From Laetiporus sulphureus 93-53 (lineage: Eukaryota; Basidiomycota; Agaricomycetes; Polyporales; Laetiporaceae), in contig NW_024468510.1 in assembly GCF_001632365.1 (NCBI RefSeq), forward strand, positions 1,986,014-2,050,013: a stretch of 64,000 bases of DNA, in the 5' to 3' direction. This document shows positions 1 to 12,255 of this stretch, one piece after another. The translations under genes and the position numbers were made by a program. Under the pieces are notes generated by a model that was not told where the DNA came from, ran no database searches, and was given only the letters and a program-made list of their open reading frames with translations. The first letter of the stretch is position 1; each line of letters begins with the position of its first letter.

Positions 1-157
1 TTGGGGTGGAGATGATAAACAGACAGGGAATGCCGATAATGAGCAACCTGGCTACCCCCACCATAAGGGCACTACGTACAACTACATTGACCCACCTGAG
101 GATGGATCTCAACTCTCACCAGCTAACATCATCAAGGAGCAGACAAGATATGCTTGA

Positions 158-712
158 ATGGTCAAGTCTTCGAGCAACCCCATGGAAGGACAAGTGTTGC
201 TCATCACCCCAGACATGGCATCACCCTATGATGTCTTCATCACGATGCCACTAACATTCCTGATGGAATGTGATGGTCATCATCTCTATGTCCATCGAAC
301 GGGCACGGGTGACTTCACCACCTTCCATGCCTTGATCTTTACTTGGAATAACCTGAAGGTCACTTGGCACCTCTACTCAGAAGACTCACCTCATCATGTT
401 TTCAGTCAGTGGGTCGCTCTCCTCTATCTGCCACCCCTTCCAGGAATGCACTATTGGCATCCAACACCTAACTGGACACAAGTGATCAGTGTTCACTTCA
501 CGGATAAGGAAGAAGGCGTTGAACACTACGAGGTCAAACTATTCTGGATGTTCTCCGACCAAGTTACCTACAGAGACATCAAAACACCTCGCGAGTTCAC
601 GCCGGTCATCTTCCAACCCCTCGTTGCCATAATCGAGCATCCTGGATGGCTCACTGATGGTGTCGATGAACTGGAAGCAGTCCACTACCAAGATGGATCC
701 ATCTCGCATTAG
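158..712 (+). CDS. Hypothetical ORF, 184 aa, no family recognised
   Basis: This is the longest uninterrupted frame in the first 12 kb. It is rich in aromatic residues (Trp, Tyr, His, Phe), with no signal peptide, membrane helix or known motif that I can see. It is followed at about 850-868 by a purine-rich stretch and then by a TG-starting, LTR-like sequence. It could therefore be the 3'-most coding piece of a degraded LTR retrotransposon whose body lies left of the window. It lacks a chromodomain or an integrase or RNase H motif that would prove this. The neighbouring sequence is repeat-derived and holds no supported host gene. It may also be a chance ORF. Confidence 0.3.
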   Translation: MVKSSSNPMEGQVLLITPDMASPYDVFITMPLTFLMECDGHHLYVHRTGTGDFTTFHALIFTWNNLKVTWHLYSEDSPHHVFSQWVALLYLPPLPGMHYWHPTPNWTQVISVHFTDKEEGVEHYEVKLFWMFSDQVTYRDIKTPREFTPVIFQPLVAIIEHPGWLTDGVDELEAVHYQDGSISH

Positions 713-867
713 GCACCTACTAGTTTCCATCCTCATCACCAGGAGGATCTCGACGATTGGGAGGTCATACATCACATCACCATTCCAGTCTACAGCTGAG
801 TGGGCGTCCGAGAAGGACATTGATGGGTTAGTTTGATGAGTAATTGTCAAGGGTCTTGCCAGTTGGA

Positions 868-1400
868 AGGGGCAGCTTGTGTTACAGTTTCAGTGCTTCA
901 TGGTCACATGACAGTTTACGTTGCATGTGACACTTACTATTTATGGTTCATAGATCTGGTGGACATATTTTAGGGTTAGCAGTTTTTCATTTTCAGGATT
1001 AGACTCACTTTGGTATTTGCAATCCAGACTTCATTCTAGGTTTTCTATTTCACCTACGCTTTTCTTAGCTCACCAATTACCTGGCTCACAGCTGTTAAGC
1101 TCTGGTGTTTTATCTATCTTTAGAATAGTGGGACCCCCTGTACTAGTATCCCAGACTATAGGTCTGTGACTATATATAAGGGGCACAGATCATGAAGAGA
1201 AGACCAACCTCTTCCTCCTTGTTTCTAAGACCCATTCTTTCACTAGAACCCTTCTTGACAAGAAGCTTTCTCAATACTTCTGATTCTAATGGATCAGAAG
1301 GGATTTGCACTCACTCGCAAGGGGTATTCAAGCTCATGCACTTGTCTAGAGATCAGAGGGTGAACCTAGTAACCTGCGGGTGAACGTGCAGTAGCCTCCA
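868..1400. repeat. Possible solo or 3' LTR (weak)
   Basis: The sequence starts with TG after a purine-rich run (GGAAGGGGC) and contains a TATA-like stretch (tatatataagg, about 1,171-1,181) followed by a pyrimidine-rich leader, which is a typical LTR promoter layout. A second similar TATA-plus-leader occurs near 41,748. I could not find the partner LTR or a target duplication, so the borders are approximate. Confidence 0.22.
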
Positions 1401-3900
1401 GCGACCTAGCAAAGAGCAGAGTGTCCAAACCTCACTGCTGCACACTCCTAGGGTGGATCCTACTATAACATTCAATGAGGGAGCTAGCACGTGCTGTAAG
1501 GGCACATGGTTAGGAAGGTTCTGATGGAACACTTCATAACAATCACCATTTTTATAGGTTGCCATTCATGGGGTTGTCACGAAATGGACCTGCAGTGATT
1601 TCAGTGTTAATGCCATCCTCACTGCTGATGGTTATAGTCTAAATGTGATTGCTGACTGCAGTAACACTGATAGATTGATGCAAATTATGTCTCTTGCTGA
1701 TGCAACTTCAATGGGGTTCTATCAACATGACTCTCTGAGAGCTGTGCTCTCACATAAACTGCCTCATTGATGAGTTCTGACTCAGAATGTCCGTGACCAC
1801 CCTTTAAGTATTGGTTGTTCACTTACGAAAACTCTTGCTCCAAAGGATCAGAAGCTACTTATGAAAGCATGCTGTATTCTCATGATGGCAGACCATACAA
1901 CCCAATCTACAGTCTGGGCATGAGTTAGATTGCTGGAAAATTTATTCTCAGGATGAATTAGCCTATCAGAGAGGTTTCTGGCCTTATTTTCTAGATTCTC
2001 AATGCATGCACAGAAATTTGAACATCTGAATCAAACTGTTGGAGCTCCATGGCAGTTCCCCATGCACTCACAGTGGCATCTTCTTGAAAATCTACTGATT
2101 CATTCACTGACAGTGGTGGCATAATATATAGATCTGACAGCAAGGAGCAGAACAATTGATAGCATGACTGCAAACATGTACCATTGAAGAATCAATTGGT
2201 GCTCCTTTGAATCCATATCCTCTTCATGAAGGAACCCATCAGAAGGTCTGCAAGAGAAAACTGTGAAGCCTGACAGTTCAGATATTGAGCCTTGAAAGCT
2301 GTTATATGCTCATTGATCATTTCTTCATTAATAGAGAAAGAGACATGCCAGTATCAACTCTCAAACTGCTTGGTCTAACAAACATTGTACACATCTTCAG
2401 TGAATGAGGATCACACTGATCATTGATGAAATTTCTAGAGCAGTCACAATAGGCAGCTGAGCAGACAGTAGAAAGATAATGGCCAGGGTAAGAAGGATGA
2501 AGTTGATTTGCTGAAGGCTAAAGTCCAAGCCATGTGCTGTTCCATACACTATCATGTGTTTGATGTCACAGACACCACAGACACATTGTAGGGTACATGT
2601 CATGGAATGCACAGCAGCATGTGTCATGTGGTTAGCTCACATGCCATGGGATGGGTTGCATTGTAGCAGTCAGCTCAATTTGAATATGAGCACTTGAATG
2701 GGTGCTACAAAGCAGTGAGAGCTAATTATAACTCATTTCATGGCCACCACAGCCACGAAGCTATCTCCTTGTGAAAGTTGAGACTCAAGTGCAGGATACT
2801 TTTATGAGAGGGACAGCAATGGCAGGGTGAAATCAAGGAAGCAGCAGAGCCAAGAGCGCATGTGCATGCAGAATGGGAAGGAACACAAATTAAGGTGAAA
2901 ACTTTCATTCTGGCAGGGTCAGTGTTCTTTTGAGCCATACTGATCTTATCATCCCCCCTCTCCAAGCTGCAGACTCTGTGTCCTAAGATAAGTAAAGTCA
3001 CCTCTGCTATTCTGTTGACTGCTGACATTGTCATTGTCTCAGTTGAATAACTTTGCCAATTGGTTTAACACACTTGCATTCAACAGCTGAAAAATAAACA
3101 AAGTATAGTAACACTTTCAACCATCATCTCTACTGCTAATGGCTCTCCACAGGGTGACAATTCACATGGTCACAATGCTGCAATTATGCTGGCACACTCT
3201 CTGGCTGCTCCTCAGACTCCTACATATGATACAAACAAGATTATCAAATACTCCCTCTGTTCCTTCACCATCTTTGTTTGTGTCATGGGTGTTGTGAGTG
3301 GTATTTTATACATGCTCATTTTCCATACCAATTACAAAAGCACAATGGGAATTATCAATTCCTTCACACATCCCAGTCTCCCATCACAGAAATCTATGCA
3401 CTAGTCCCCTACCAATGTCACATACTAGTCTTTCTACCATCTACCTACACTGATGAATGCATTTCTGTTCATTTTGCCTCAAGTTGATGACCATGATGTG
3501 CTCATCCATGCTCTCTGTGTCATCTCCTATGCCATTTATGATTGTAAGCAGCTGTGCAGCGATGCACTTCTCAACCATCCCATCATCCTGATGTGAACAG
3601 AGTGCATTGACCTTATCATGTTTTGGATGATTGTCCAGCTAGGGTCATCTATGGACTCAACACAAAGTTGTGTAACACCAGGCATCAATTTGATCAAGGA
3701 CCTAAAACTTGATGTCAGAATGCTTCAGAATGAGTCAAAATGAAAGTGGACAACATGATAGTCAACCTTAATGATGGTCATGAGTTTAATGGAGGCTTTT
3801 GCTGAATTCTATAGGCTGTCTGACCTTCTAAACACCATACAAATATATAACAATTGCTGCTTACCATTGTGAAAGAAGAGACGAGCACAGAAAATAGAGC
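1401..3900. other. Repeat-like sequence without a supportable gene
   Basis: Reading both strands gives only short, stop-interrupted frames. None has a motif I recognise. The low CpG and scattered stops suggest an old, decayed mobile element, but no family can be named. Confidence 0.4.
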
Positions 3901-3903
3901 TGG

Positions 3904-5003
3904 CAGTGTGTTTTGGGATCAGTGTACATGGTAAAAATATTGAAGAAAAAGTTCAAATCTTTTAAGCATCTTCACTGTCAATTTGTGATAAAAGTATACT
4001 TTTAACATTTTTTATTATGAAAGATGATGAAAAGATTGAAAGAAGATTGGATGAAATATTAGTAATCATTTCTGTAATCATTTAACAATCTTTCACACAA
4101 AATTATAATGCAAAGTTTCAAGATCTTTTTTCACTCTTTTTTGATCAAAGATATTGTGACTATGTCACACCCTTATTTTTATATACTAAGCTAGTACTAT
4201 GATATGAAGGGTAATACTCAGGTTTATATATTAGCACTATACTAGTACTATGGTCAGAAGTGTAATATTAAGATTTTAATGTTAGCAGCATGCTAATACT
4301 AAGATTTAAATGCTAGTACTAAGTTAGTATCAAGATCTAACTGCCAGTACTATGCTAGTACTAAGGTCTAAAGGCTAGTACTCTGCTAGTGCTAAGTTAG
4401 TACTAAGATTTGAATGCTAACTATGCTAGTATCAAGCTAGTACTAAGATCTGAATGCTAGTACCAAGCTAGTACTAAGATTCAAATGTTAGTACTAGGAT
4501 TTAAAGGTTAGTATTAAGGTCTAAACATTAGTACTATGCTAATGGCTAGTACTACAGTCTGAAGGTTAGTACTATGCTGTACTATGCTAGTATTATGCTA
4601 GTGCTAAGATGTAAAGATCAATACTATGGTAGTACTAAGGCTTCAAGAGATAGTACTAACATTTGAATCTAAGTATTAATCTTTATATTCTAATATTGGC
4701 TTAGTGTAGAATGATAATGATGTGACATGGTCACAATATGTTCATTATCTTTGATGTGAAAATAATGAAAAAAGATTCTGAAACTTTTTATCATAAGTTT
4801 GTCTGAAAGATTCAAAATGATTTAAAAAATGATTGCTAATATGTCATCCAATCTTTTTTCAATCTTTTCATTATCTTTAACAAGAAAAGATGTTGATAAT
4901 ATTTTTATCACAAATTGACAGCAAAGATGCTGAAACATTTTGAACTTTTTCGTTAATATCTTTACCATCTTTCATCTCAAATTATTGATTGTTTCACCCA
5001 GTG
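3904..5003. mobile_element. MITE-like inverted-repeat element, copy 1
   Basis: The right end reads CACCCAGTG inward to a long AT-rich arm (4,700-5,003). That arm is the reverse complement of 3,935-4,180: both contain the aaaagttcaaatctttt and gatgatgaaaagattgaaag motifs. The left terminus is eroded. A second copy at 38,345-40,548 keeps the left end CACTGGGTGAA, which confirms the TIR. No coding capacity is visible. The centre is a TAGTACTAAG-type tandem array. Confidence 0.6.
4190..4690. repeat. Degenerate minisatellite of GCTAGTACTAAG-type units
   Basis: The sequence gctagtactaag/gctagtactatg with intervening aatgctagtac recurs more than fifteen times with variable spacing. It forms the loop between the inverted arms of the MITE-like element. 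A shorter version lies in the loop of copy 2 (about 38,680-38,870), and some related units follow copy 1 (5,030-5,150). Confidence 0.7.
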
Positions 5004-6625
5004 AGTATAGTGTTAGCACAGCACTAACCTTCAGACATAGATTTTTCTTAGCATTAGCATAGTACTAATATTTAAACCTTAATATTAATTTTCAGATCAC
5101 AGTACCAATATAGTGCTAACATTTAAAAGTGAGTATTTACCTCTATTTCAGTACTAGCTTACCATTAAAACAATAACAATATAACTTTTCACATTTCTTA
5201 CACTTTTATTATGCAGTTTGATCTCTCATTTTTGTCTTTTTATAGCTTTTTTGAGTCTGATAGGCAGAATACTGTAATGACAGCGATAATGAAGTTTGTT
5301 TTTGAATATCTCATTTTTTTAATGATAAAATCATGCACTAATGGACATTGATAAGAATGTATCAAGTTCATCAGAACATTACAATTTCTGAGGTATGAAG
5401 AAAGAGTTTGTACAGGACTGGGCACTTGTGTCAAAATATTCAGAGTGGCCTCAGAACTGCTTTCCATTATCTGAAACTTGATTGGGAACATCACTCAGGT
5501 CCCTAAGGTTCTCTGACTCCCTTTCTGAGCCTTCAATCTACTCTTCCAGGATGTCATAAACCTTGATGATACTTTACAATATCTGTCATTTTGAGCTGTG
5601 TCAAAGTATTCAGAGTGGTCTCAGAAAAGCTTTTAATTATCTTAAACTTGGTTTGCCAATGCTGGATGACTGGCATATTTATAGATCCTGTAGCCCTCAC
5701 AATTATTCACTCTTTTAAGCTGAAAGTCTGCTATAGATAGATATAATCACACTCACCATGTTCATTGAGTATGTTGCATAGTATATATGCTTTTGATCAA
5801 ACACTGATGCACTATACAAATCACACTTCGAAACATTGACCATAGCACAAGTAGAACCTGTCTGGCTGAACATATTCAGATATGCTATATAATCAAGATG
5901 ATGAAAGATCACTCATGATGTGGAGCTGTATAGTTTGAACAGAAATGAGATATACCTGTAGAACTGATGGCAAGATGAATCTGACCTCACATTAATATTT
6001 TGTGAAATGAGGTTTGAAATGGCTAGAAGCATTGTAGCAAAAGTGAAGAAGATGATGTTTCAGCAAGAAAATAATCTCAAGCATGACTGAGCTAACTTAA
6101 ATAAAATACTATTCAGACTATGGTATAGCATGATCCATTATCAAAGCTTAATTTCATATATTATCTTTAAAGTTATCTCACAACAGATTATCAAGGCATG
6201 AGGAGCTGCTTAAAGGGATTATAGGATTGTAAAAGCAATTGAAAAAGAAATGAAAGAGTATTGACAGGTTTGTGAATCAGAGTTTCATCAAAAGTTTACA
6301 TAAATGGCTTAAGGCAGTGCTTAGGGCACAATTTTAATTAACCAAGTACAAGTGTTTTCAGGTATGAAGGCCTTGAATTGTTAGTGACAAAAGTATATAA
6401 ATGAGTGAGCCTCATAGAATTGCACATATCTTTAGCATAAAGCATAAATTCTTAATCAACAAATACTCATTGAAAAGCTGAGAAAAATGGCTTTCTAATG
6501 CTATATTATTCGTGAGGATAACAGCAGCCAATCTGAAGATAGAAAGGCAACAGTGGAAATTAAGCAGATATCTATGCCCTTTTATTATTCACTGTATATG
6601 ATATTTGAACTATATAGACAGTAAA

Positions 6626-6703
6626 CAGCAGATGGTATAGTGGATAGAATGCTTGGTGCTTTCCAGAACAGTTATCCGGAGTTCAATTCCTGATCTGTAC
6701 AGT
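6626..6703 (+). repeat. tRNA-like head (SINE-type promoter), copy 1
   Basis: tggtatagtgg (about 6,633-6,643) resembles a tRNA A box. gagttcaattcctg (about 6,679-6,692) resembles a B box at the normal tRNA distance. The arms do not fold into a clean cloverleaf, so this is not a functional tRNA. A diverged copy with both boxes lies at 37,833-37,910, also inside a B segment. In both places an about 85-bp palindrome follows. Confidence 0.5.
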
Positions 6704-6746
6704 TTTATGTGCTTTTAACTTTAAAAAAAGCGCACTGCATTGTGGT

Positions 6747-6832
6747 ACAAACAATGCCAAATTATGATGTTTGCCATTGGTGCAACTAGCTAGTTGCACA
6801 AACGATAAACATCATAATTTGGTGTTATTTGT
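6747..6832. repeat. Hairpin palindrome, copy 1
   Basis: A nearly perfect inverted repeat centred on gcaactagctagttgc, with outer arms containing aaacatcataatttgg and its complement. The cruciform-forming unit recurs at 12,165-12,255, 20,640-20,715 and 37,968-38,045. Confidence 0.75.
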
Positions 6833-7329
6833 ACATTGTGGGCAACTCAAAGTGTGAGAATTTAGATAATTAACATCTTCATCAAATCTGTGACCTTAAC
6901 TCTTCGCTTTTTTGACTCGGAAAATTGACCACAGGCAGATCTGATTGCAGAGACATGGAAATGTAATTTACTATGCACTGTTGATATGTTCAAACATTTA
7001 AAAAAGTTAAAATTTGAATTAGAATTTCAACAATGCTTAAGATCTTTTTATATGCTCTACATAAATCAGTGACACCTTTCGTCATGTTCCTTCATGCATG
7101 TTATCATTATTGGACTTCTTTATGATATTTTCTGAACCTTCATTATAATCATGTAGCAGCTTTAAAAAACCATCAGCCACCCATAAAGCTATATTGCACC
7201 AACTATTCTTCCTGTACATTCAGGATGAGGAAATATCATCTAATGTAAGCTGCAATTGGCTCAAGGTACTCTAAAGCTTAAGTTCTAGTCAATATTTTAG
7301 TGTGCAGAGTCTTTTCACTTCAATACATA

Positions 7330-8460
7330 GCAATTTTCAATGTTGTTGCAAAAATGCCTTTCTAAGATTGTGCATAAACCATTTGTATACTGTAACATGG
7401 TTGATAATGCCTTTCATCATCAGTCCTCTTTTTCCTGTTTGTTCCTGCAATACAAACTCATATAGCCTTACATCAGGCTCAAAAAACCATTAGCCACATC
7501 ACAAGCTGTGGCTCAGCCACTGAAGACAAATAAAGACAATCAATTTTACCATTGTGGCTGAAAACTCAGATTGCATTAACTGTTCTGCTTATACAGATGA
7601 AATGAAGAAACAGCATATGAAGTGAGGTATTAGAATACAATATAGTTCATTGTGCATGTGAAGGTTTCAAGTTATGAATGAAATCTAAGCATGGAAAGGG
7701 TTTCCACTTTAGCCACAGCAGCTTTGAATGCTACTGAAAAAATGCATTGTGAAAGCTGTGCACAAACTATTTGTACACTTTGTTAAGTCTTTAGTCATAA
7801 TCTCTTTGCTTCTACACATTTTCTGAGCAACAAGAACATATGTAGCAAGCTCAAAAAATCATTAGCCACTCTAAGAGCTGTGGCTCAGCCACCAAAGCCA
7901 AATAAGGCAATTGATTTACTCCGGTGTGGAAAAGTTCAATTGCATCAGTAGCTTTTGTTTCTGTATGCTCAGGATGAAGAAGTTGAAGTGTAAAGCAATA
8001 AAATGTAAAGATCTGTTCTCATTACTCAAGCAGAGACTATCATAAGTTCAGAAAATGTTAAACCATTCATTTTACATCACAAAATGGTAAATGATGTGGT
8101 TTAAACCACTTTGAAGCCATTGAATGCCACAGTTTGAATCACTTTCAAGCCATTCAAGACAGTGATTTGAACTGCGTTGAAGTCATCAGCCCTTCAGGAA
8201 TTAACCCTAGCAAATTCGGTGATGTGATTGGCTCTGAATATTTGCACCTGTTTGAACCAGCCATGTTGTGCAGGTTGAAACTCCAGCTTGTATGTTCATT
8301 AGAAATGATAATAAACACCAGTAACAATGAAATGTTATGTAGTAAGAAAATTTTGAAGGAAGGCCCCTCTCCTAACCTCAAGACAGGGGTGGAAAATGAA
8401 ATCACTTTGTAATGGTTCACTGTTCCACATTTTGCTTAAGTATCTCACAGGAATGAAAAA
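7330..8460 (+). repeat. Long inverted repeat 'A', forward arm
   Basis: This arm is the reverse complement of 9,310-10,400 over roughly 1.1 kb, with an about 850-bp spacer. Each arm holds two direct sub-repeats marked by the near-palindrome gtggctcagccac (7,509 and 7,876 here). A third copy of the arm is 12,643-12,871 joined to 19,347-20,235. Short ORFs on both strands inside it (for example around 8,134-8,420) are shadows of the repeat and show no protein family. Confidence 0.7.
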
Positions 8461-9309
8461 ACATCACATAGATACCTTAGCTCAAATCATGCAATACTGC
8501 CAAGGTTCATGAAATCCTTGGGGAGTAGGTTGAATGCTCAAGAAGGGAGTCAGAGGAGCTTAGGGACCTGAATGATGGCCTCAAATGAGTTTCAGATAAT
8601 GGAAAGCAGTTCTGAGACCACTCTGAATATTTTGACACAGCTCGAAATGGCAGATATTTTGAAGTATCATTAATATTTATGAAGAATATCAGAACCTCAG
8701 ATATTGTTTCTGCCAGAAATGGCCCTCTTACCCAAGTCAGTATGTTGATGCTCTTTACAAGTCAAGTCAGCTAGGAGTGTATATATAAATTGAATAAGTG
8801 ATTCACAGCTGATGCATAGTTCAATAAATCATCAATGTAACTGACATGCCATGTAAGCGCTGAGACATGAATGGTATAAGAGATGGCAGCATAGAAAAGA
8901 AATGAAAATGAGGTCAAAAGAAGGGTGATTAGTGATTACTAATCATATAAGAACATCAAGATGCAAGAGCATGGTGGATAGCATGGAGCATTCATAGCAA
9001 AGCAAAAGCATATAAAGAGGACATAGACAGCAACAGCAAGTATGGCAATAAGATTTAGGATCAGCAAATCACTAATGAGAAGACTTTTAATAGCCTCATT
9101 GATGGCTTATAAGATTGCATATTGAATTTCAACATTATAGTGTGCTGAAAAGAACATTTCAGCATCATTATCTTTTTTTACTTAAAACATCAATGTGTTG
9201 TGAGATGATCAATCTGTCTGTGTAAATTAATGCACTAGAAAACTGAAATAAATGAATACAATTTCTGAGATATAAAGAAAGAGTTTATATAGAACTGAGC
9301 ACTTAGGAT

Positions 9310-10400
9310 ATCTATGCAGCATTTTTTGGTCTCTGTGGGATACTTAAACAAAGCGTGGGACAGTAGACTATTACAAAGTGATTTCATTTTCTGCCCCTAT
9401 CCTGAGGTTAGAAGAGGACCCTTCCTTCAAAAGTTTCTGACCGAATAAGGTTTTGTTCTTACTGCTGTTTGTTATCTTATCTAATGAACATACAAGCCGG
9501 AGTTTGAACCTGCATGATGCAGCTGATCCACATAGATGCAAATATTCAGAGCCAATCACAGCACTGAAATTGCTAGGGTTAATGCCTCAAGGGCTGATGG
9601 CTTCAAAGCCATTCAAACCACTGTATTCAGTGGCTTGAAAGTGGTTTGAACCATGGCATACATCATTTTGTGATGTAGAATGAATGGTTTAACATTTTCT
9701 GGACTTATGATAGTCTCTACTTGAGAAATAAGAACAGATCTTCACATTGTATTGCTTTACACCTCAAATTCTTCATCCTGAGCATACAGAAACAAAAGCT
9801 ATTGATGCAATTGAAGTTTTCCAGATCAGAGTAGGTTGATTGCCTTATTTTGCTTTGATGGCTGAGCCACAGCTTTTGGTGTGGCTAATAATTGTCTGAG
9901 CTTGCTACATATGTTCTTGTTGCTCAGAACATGCATAGAAGCAAAGAGATTATGACTAAAGCTCAACAGCATATGCAAATAGTTTGTGCACAGCTTCAAC
10001 AATGCATTTTTACAGTAACATTCAAAGCTGCTGTGGCTAAAGTGAAAATCTTTTTCATGCTTAGATTTCATTCACAACTTGAAACCTTCACATGCACAAT
10101 GAAGTATATTGTATTCTAATACCTCACTTCATATGCTGTTTCTTCATTTCATCTGTATAAGCAGAATAGTTAATGCAATCTGAGTTTTCAGCCACAATAA
10201 TAAAATTGCTTGCTCTTATTTATTTGCCTTTAGTGGCTGAGCCACAGCTTCAAGTGTGGCTAATGGTTTTCTGAGGGTACTACATATGTTTCTATTGCTT
10301 GAAACTGCATAGCAGAAGAGAAATAATGATTAAAGGCTTTATAAAACATGCTGAAGTATATAAATGATTTATGCACAGCTTCAACAATGCATTTCTACAA
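9310..10400 (-). repeat. Long inverted repeat 'A', reverse arm
   Basis: This is the reverse-complement partner of 7,330-8,460. Its right edge at atttctacaata is cut by the terminal motif that begins at 10,403. The uninterrupted version of the arm continues into a cagcactaagtg-type sequence (compare about 12,615-12,642), so the composite element seems to have joined or inserted here. Confidence 0.65.
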
Positions 10401-11868
10401 TAACTTGGGTAAGAGGGCCATTTCTGGCAGAAACAATTTCTGAGGTTCTGATATTCTTCATAAACCTTGGTGATACTTCAATATATCTTTCATTTTGAGC
10501 TGTGTCAAAATATTCAGAGTGGGCTCAGAACTGCTTTTCATTATCTGAAACTTGGTTGGGCCATCATTCAGGTCCCTATGCCTCTCTGACCCCCTTTGTG
10601 AGCATTCAATTCACCCCTTCAGAATGTCATGAACCTTGGTGATACTTCAACATATCTGTCATTTTGAGCTGTGTCAAAATATTCAGAGTGGCCTCAGAAC
10701 TGCTTTTCATCATTCAAAACTCAGTTGAAAACATTACTCAGGTCCCTAAGCCTCTGATTACCTTCCTGAGCATTCAATCTACAACTCCAGAATGTCATGA
10801 ACTTTATTGACACTTCAAAATATCTGCCATTTTGAGCTGTGTTCAAATATTCAGAGTGGCCTCTGAAAAGCTTTTCATTATCTGAAACCTGGTTTGCAAA
10901 TTCTGAGTGACCAACAAAGTTATAAATTCTGTAGCCCTCACAATTATTCACTTTTTTAATCTAAAAGTTGGCTATAAATAATAATCACACTCACCATGTT
11001 CATTGAGTATGTTGTATAGTATATATGCTTTTGATTACACCCTGATGCTCTATACAACTCATACTTTGAAACATCAAACATGGCATGGCTAAAACTTGTC
11101 TGGCTGAATACATATTCAGATTTGCTATATTATGAAGATGTTGACAGATCACTCATGATGTGAGGCTGTATACTTGTAGGATTAATAACAAGGTGAGTCT
11201 GACCTTTATGTTAGCATTTTGTGAATTGAGCTTCAGAATGGCTGAAAGCAGTACAGCACAAGTGTAAAGGAGATAATCCTTTCAAGCATAACTTTAAACA
11301 AACATGAAGATGGCTTAAGAAGAATATCCTCAAGACCATGGTATGGTCTAATCAATTCTCAAATTTTAATTTCATATATCATATTTGAAAGTCATCTCAA
11401 AAAACACATTAGCAAGATATGAGAAGATTACAGAATTGTAAAAGCATTTGAAAAAGAAATGAGAGGGTATTGACAGGTTGTGCATCAGAGTGTGATCAAA
11501 AGTGTATATAGATGCCTTAAGGCAGTGCTTGTAAAGGGTTGATTAACCAAGTACCAGGGCTTTTAGGTTGGAAGTCTTTGAATTGTTAGTGACAAAGGTG
11601 TGTAAATGAGTGAGCCTGATAGAATTGCATATATCTTCAAAACAAAGCATAAATCTTTGATTAACAGATGCTTATTTGAAAGCTGAAAGGAATAGATTTC
11701 TAGTGCTATATTATCTGTGAGTATAGCAGCAGCCAATCTGAAGATAAAAGGGAAACAGTGAAAATTAAGGTGGCTGAAAAGTAAATTGCAACAATTATTG
11801 GTTGAACAAGGAATAAAAAGTGTCATAACTTCGGAAAATGCTAAATGATACATTATTCAGATGATAGC

Positions 11869-11872
11869 ATAC
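11869..11872. other. Empty site matching the mariner insertion in the other arm
   Basis: Here the arm reads gcatactgttggcc without interruption. In the inverted partner arm the matching TA is duplicated around the mariner element (21,004-21,005 and 22,615-22,616). This is a direct pre-insertion reference for that element. Confidence 0.75.
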
Positions 11873-12164
11873 TGTTGGCCAGATTAGATACAGCAGAAAA
11901 TGATGAAATGCAAATGTTTGAAGTGTTTTGAAAGCATTCAATTGATTTGATGAATATTGACCGCAGATACAGCACTCTGATTGGCCATGAATATTTGCAG
12001 TTATTTGGATCAGCCACCTATCAGATTTACACTCCGATTCAAACCCAGCACTTCATGAGCGTAGGCAAAATTAACATTTTCTGAACTATAAGCATGATGC
12101 TCAGAGCCCCAGGAAGAAGATCTTTTAATTTTAGAGAAATGGAATTGAGATTAGCTCAAAGCAT

Positions 12165-12255
12165 TGTGTGCACAATGCCAAGCTATGATGTTTATCATTC
12201 AGGCAACTAGCTAGTTGCACTAACAACCAACATCATAATTTGGTCTTATTTGCAC
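12165..12255. repeat. Hairpin palindrome, copy 2
   Basis: It has the same core gcaactagctagttgc (12,203-12,218) and the same aacatcataatttgg arms as the unit at 6,747. It lies in the left B arm of the giant palindrome. Confidence 0.7.

Larger units (their letters stand above)
5395..8737. mobile_element. Composite non-autonomous repeat, copy I (left end lost)
   Basis: From left to right the copy holds two subterminal tandem units (5,395-5,690; key words gtgtcaaaatattcagagtgg and cttttcattatctgaaactt variants), a 'B' segment (5,700-7,000), an 'A' arm (7,330-8,460), inverted subterminal units (8,510-8,690) and the terminal motif GGCCCTCTTACCCAAGT at 8,721-8,737. The same modules in the same order make up the larger copy at 10,403-24,691. 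No transposase is encoded. The left terminus was not found, so the start is the first recognisable module. Confidence 0.55.

Noticed and set aside
4190..4690. CRISPR-like or centromeric array
   Set aside because: Unit length and spacing are irregular, there are no unique spacers of fixed size, and the array lies in the loop of an inverted-repeat element in a eukaryotic genome.
6626..6703. A functional tRNA gene
   Set aside because: A and B boxes are present but acceptor, D and anticodon stems do not pair; treated as a tRNA-derived repeat head.
8134..8420. Paired ORFs of about 90 aa on both strands in the A arm
   Set aside because: The same sequence recurs in other arms with broken frames; low complexity and no motif, so they are repeat shadows.
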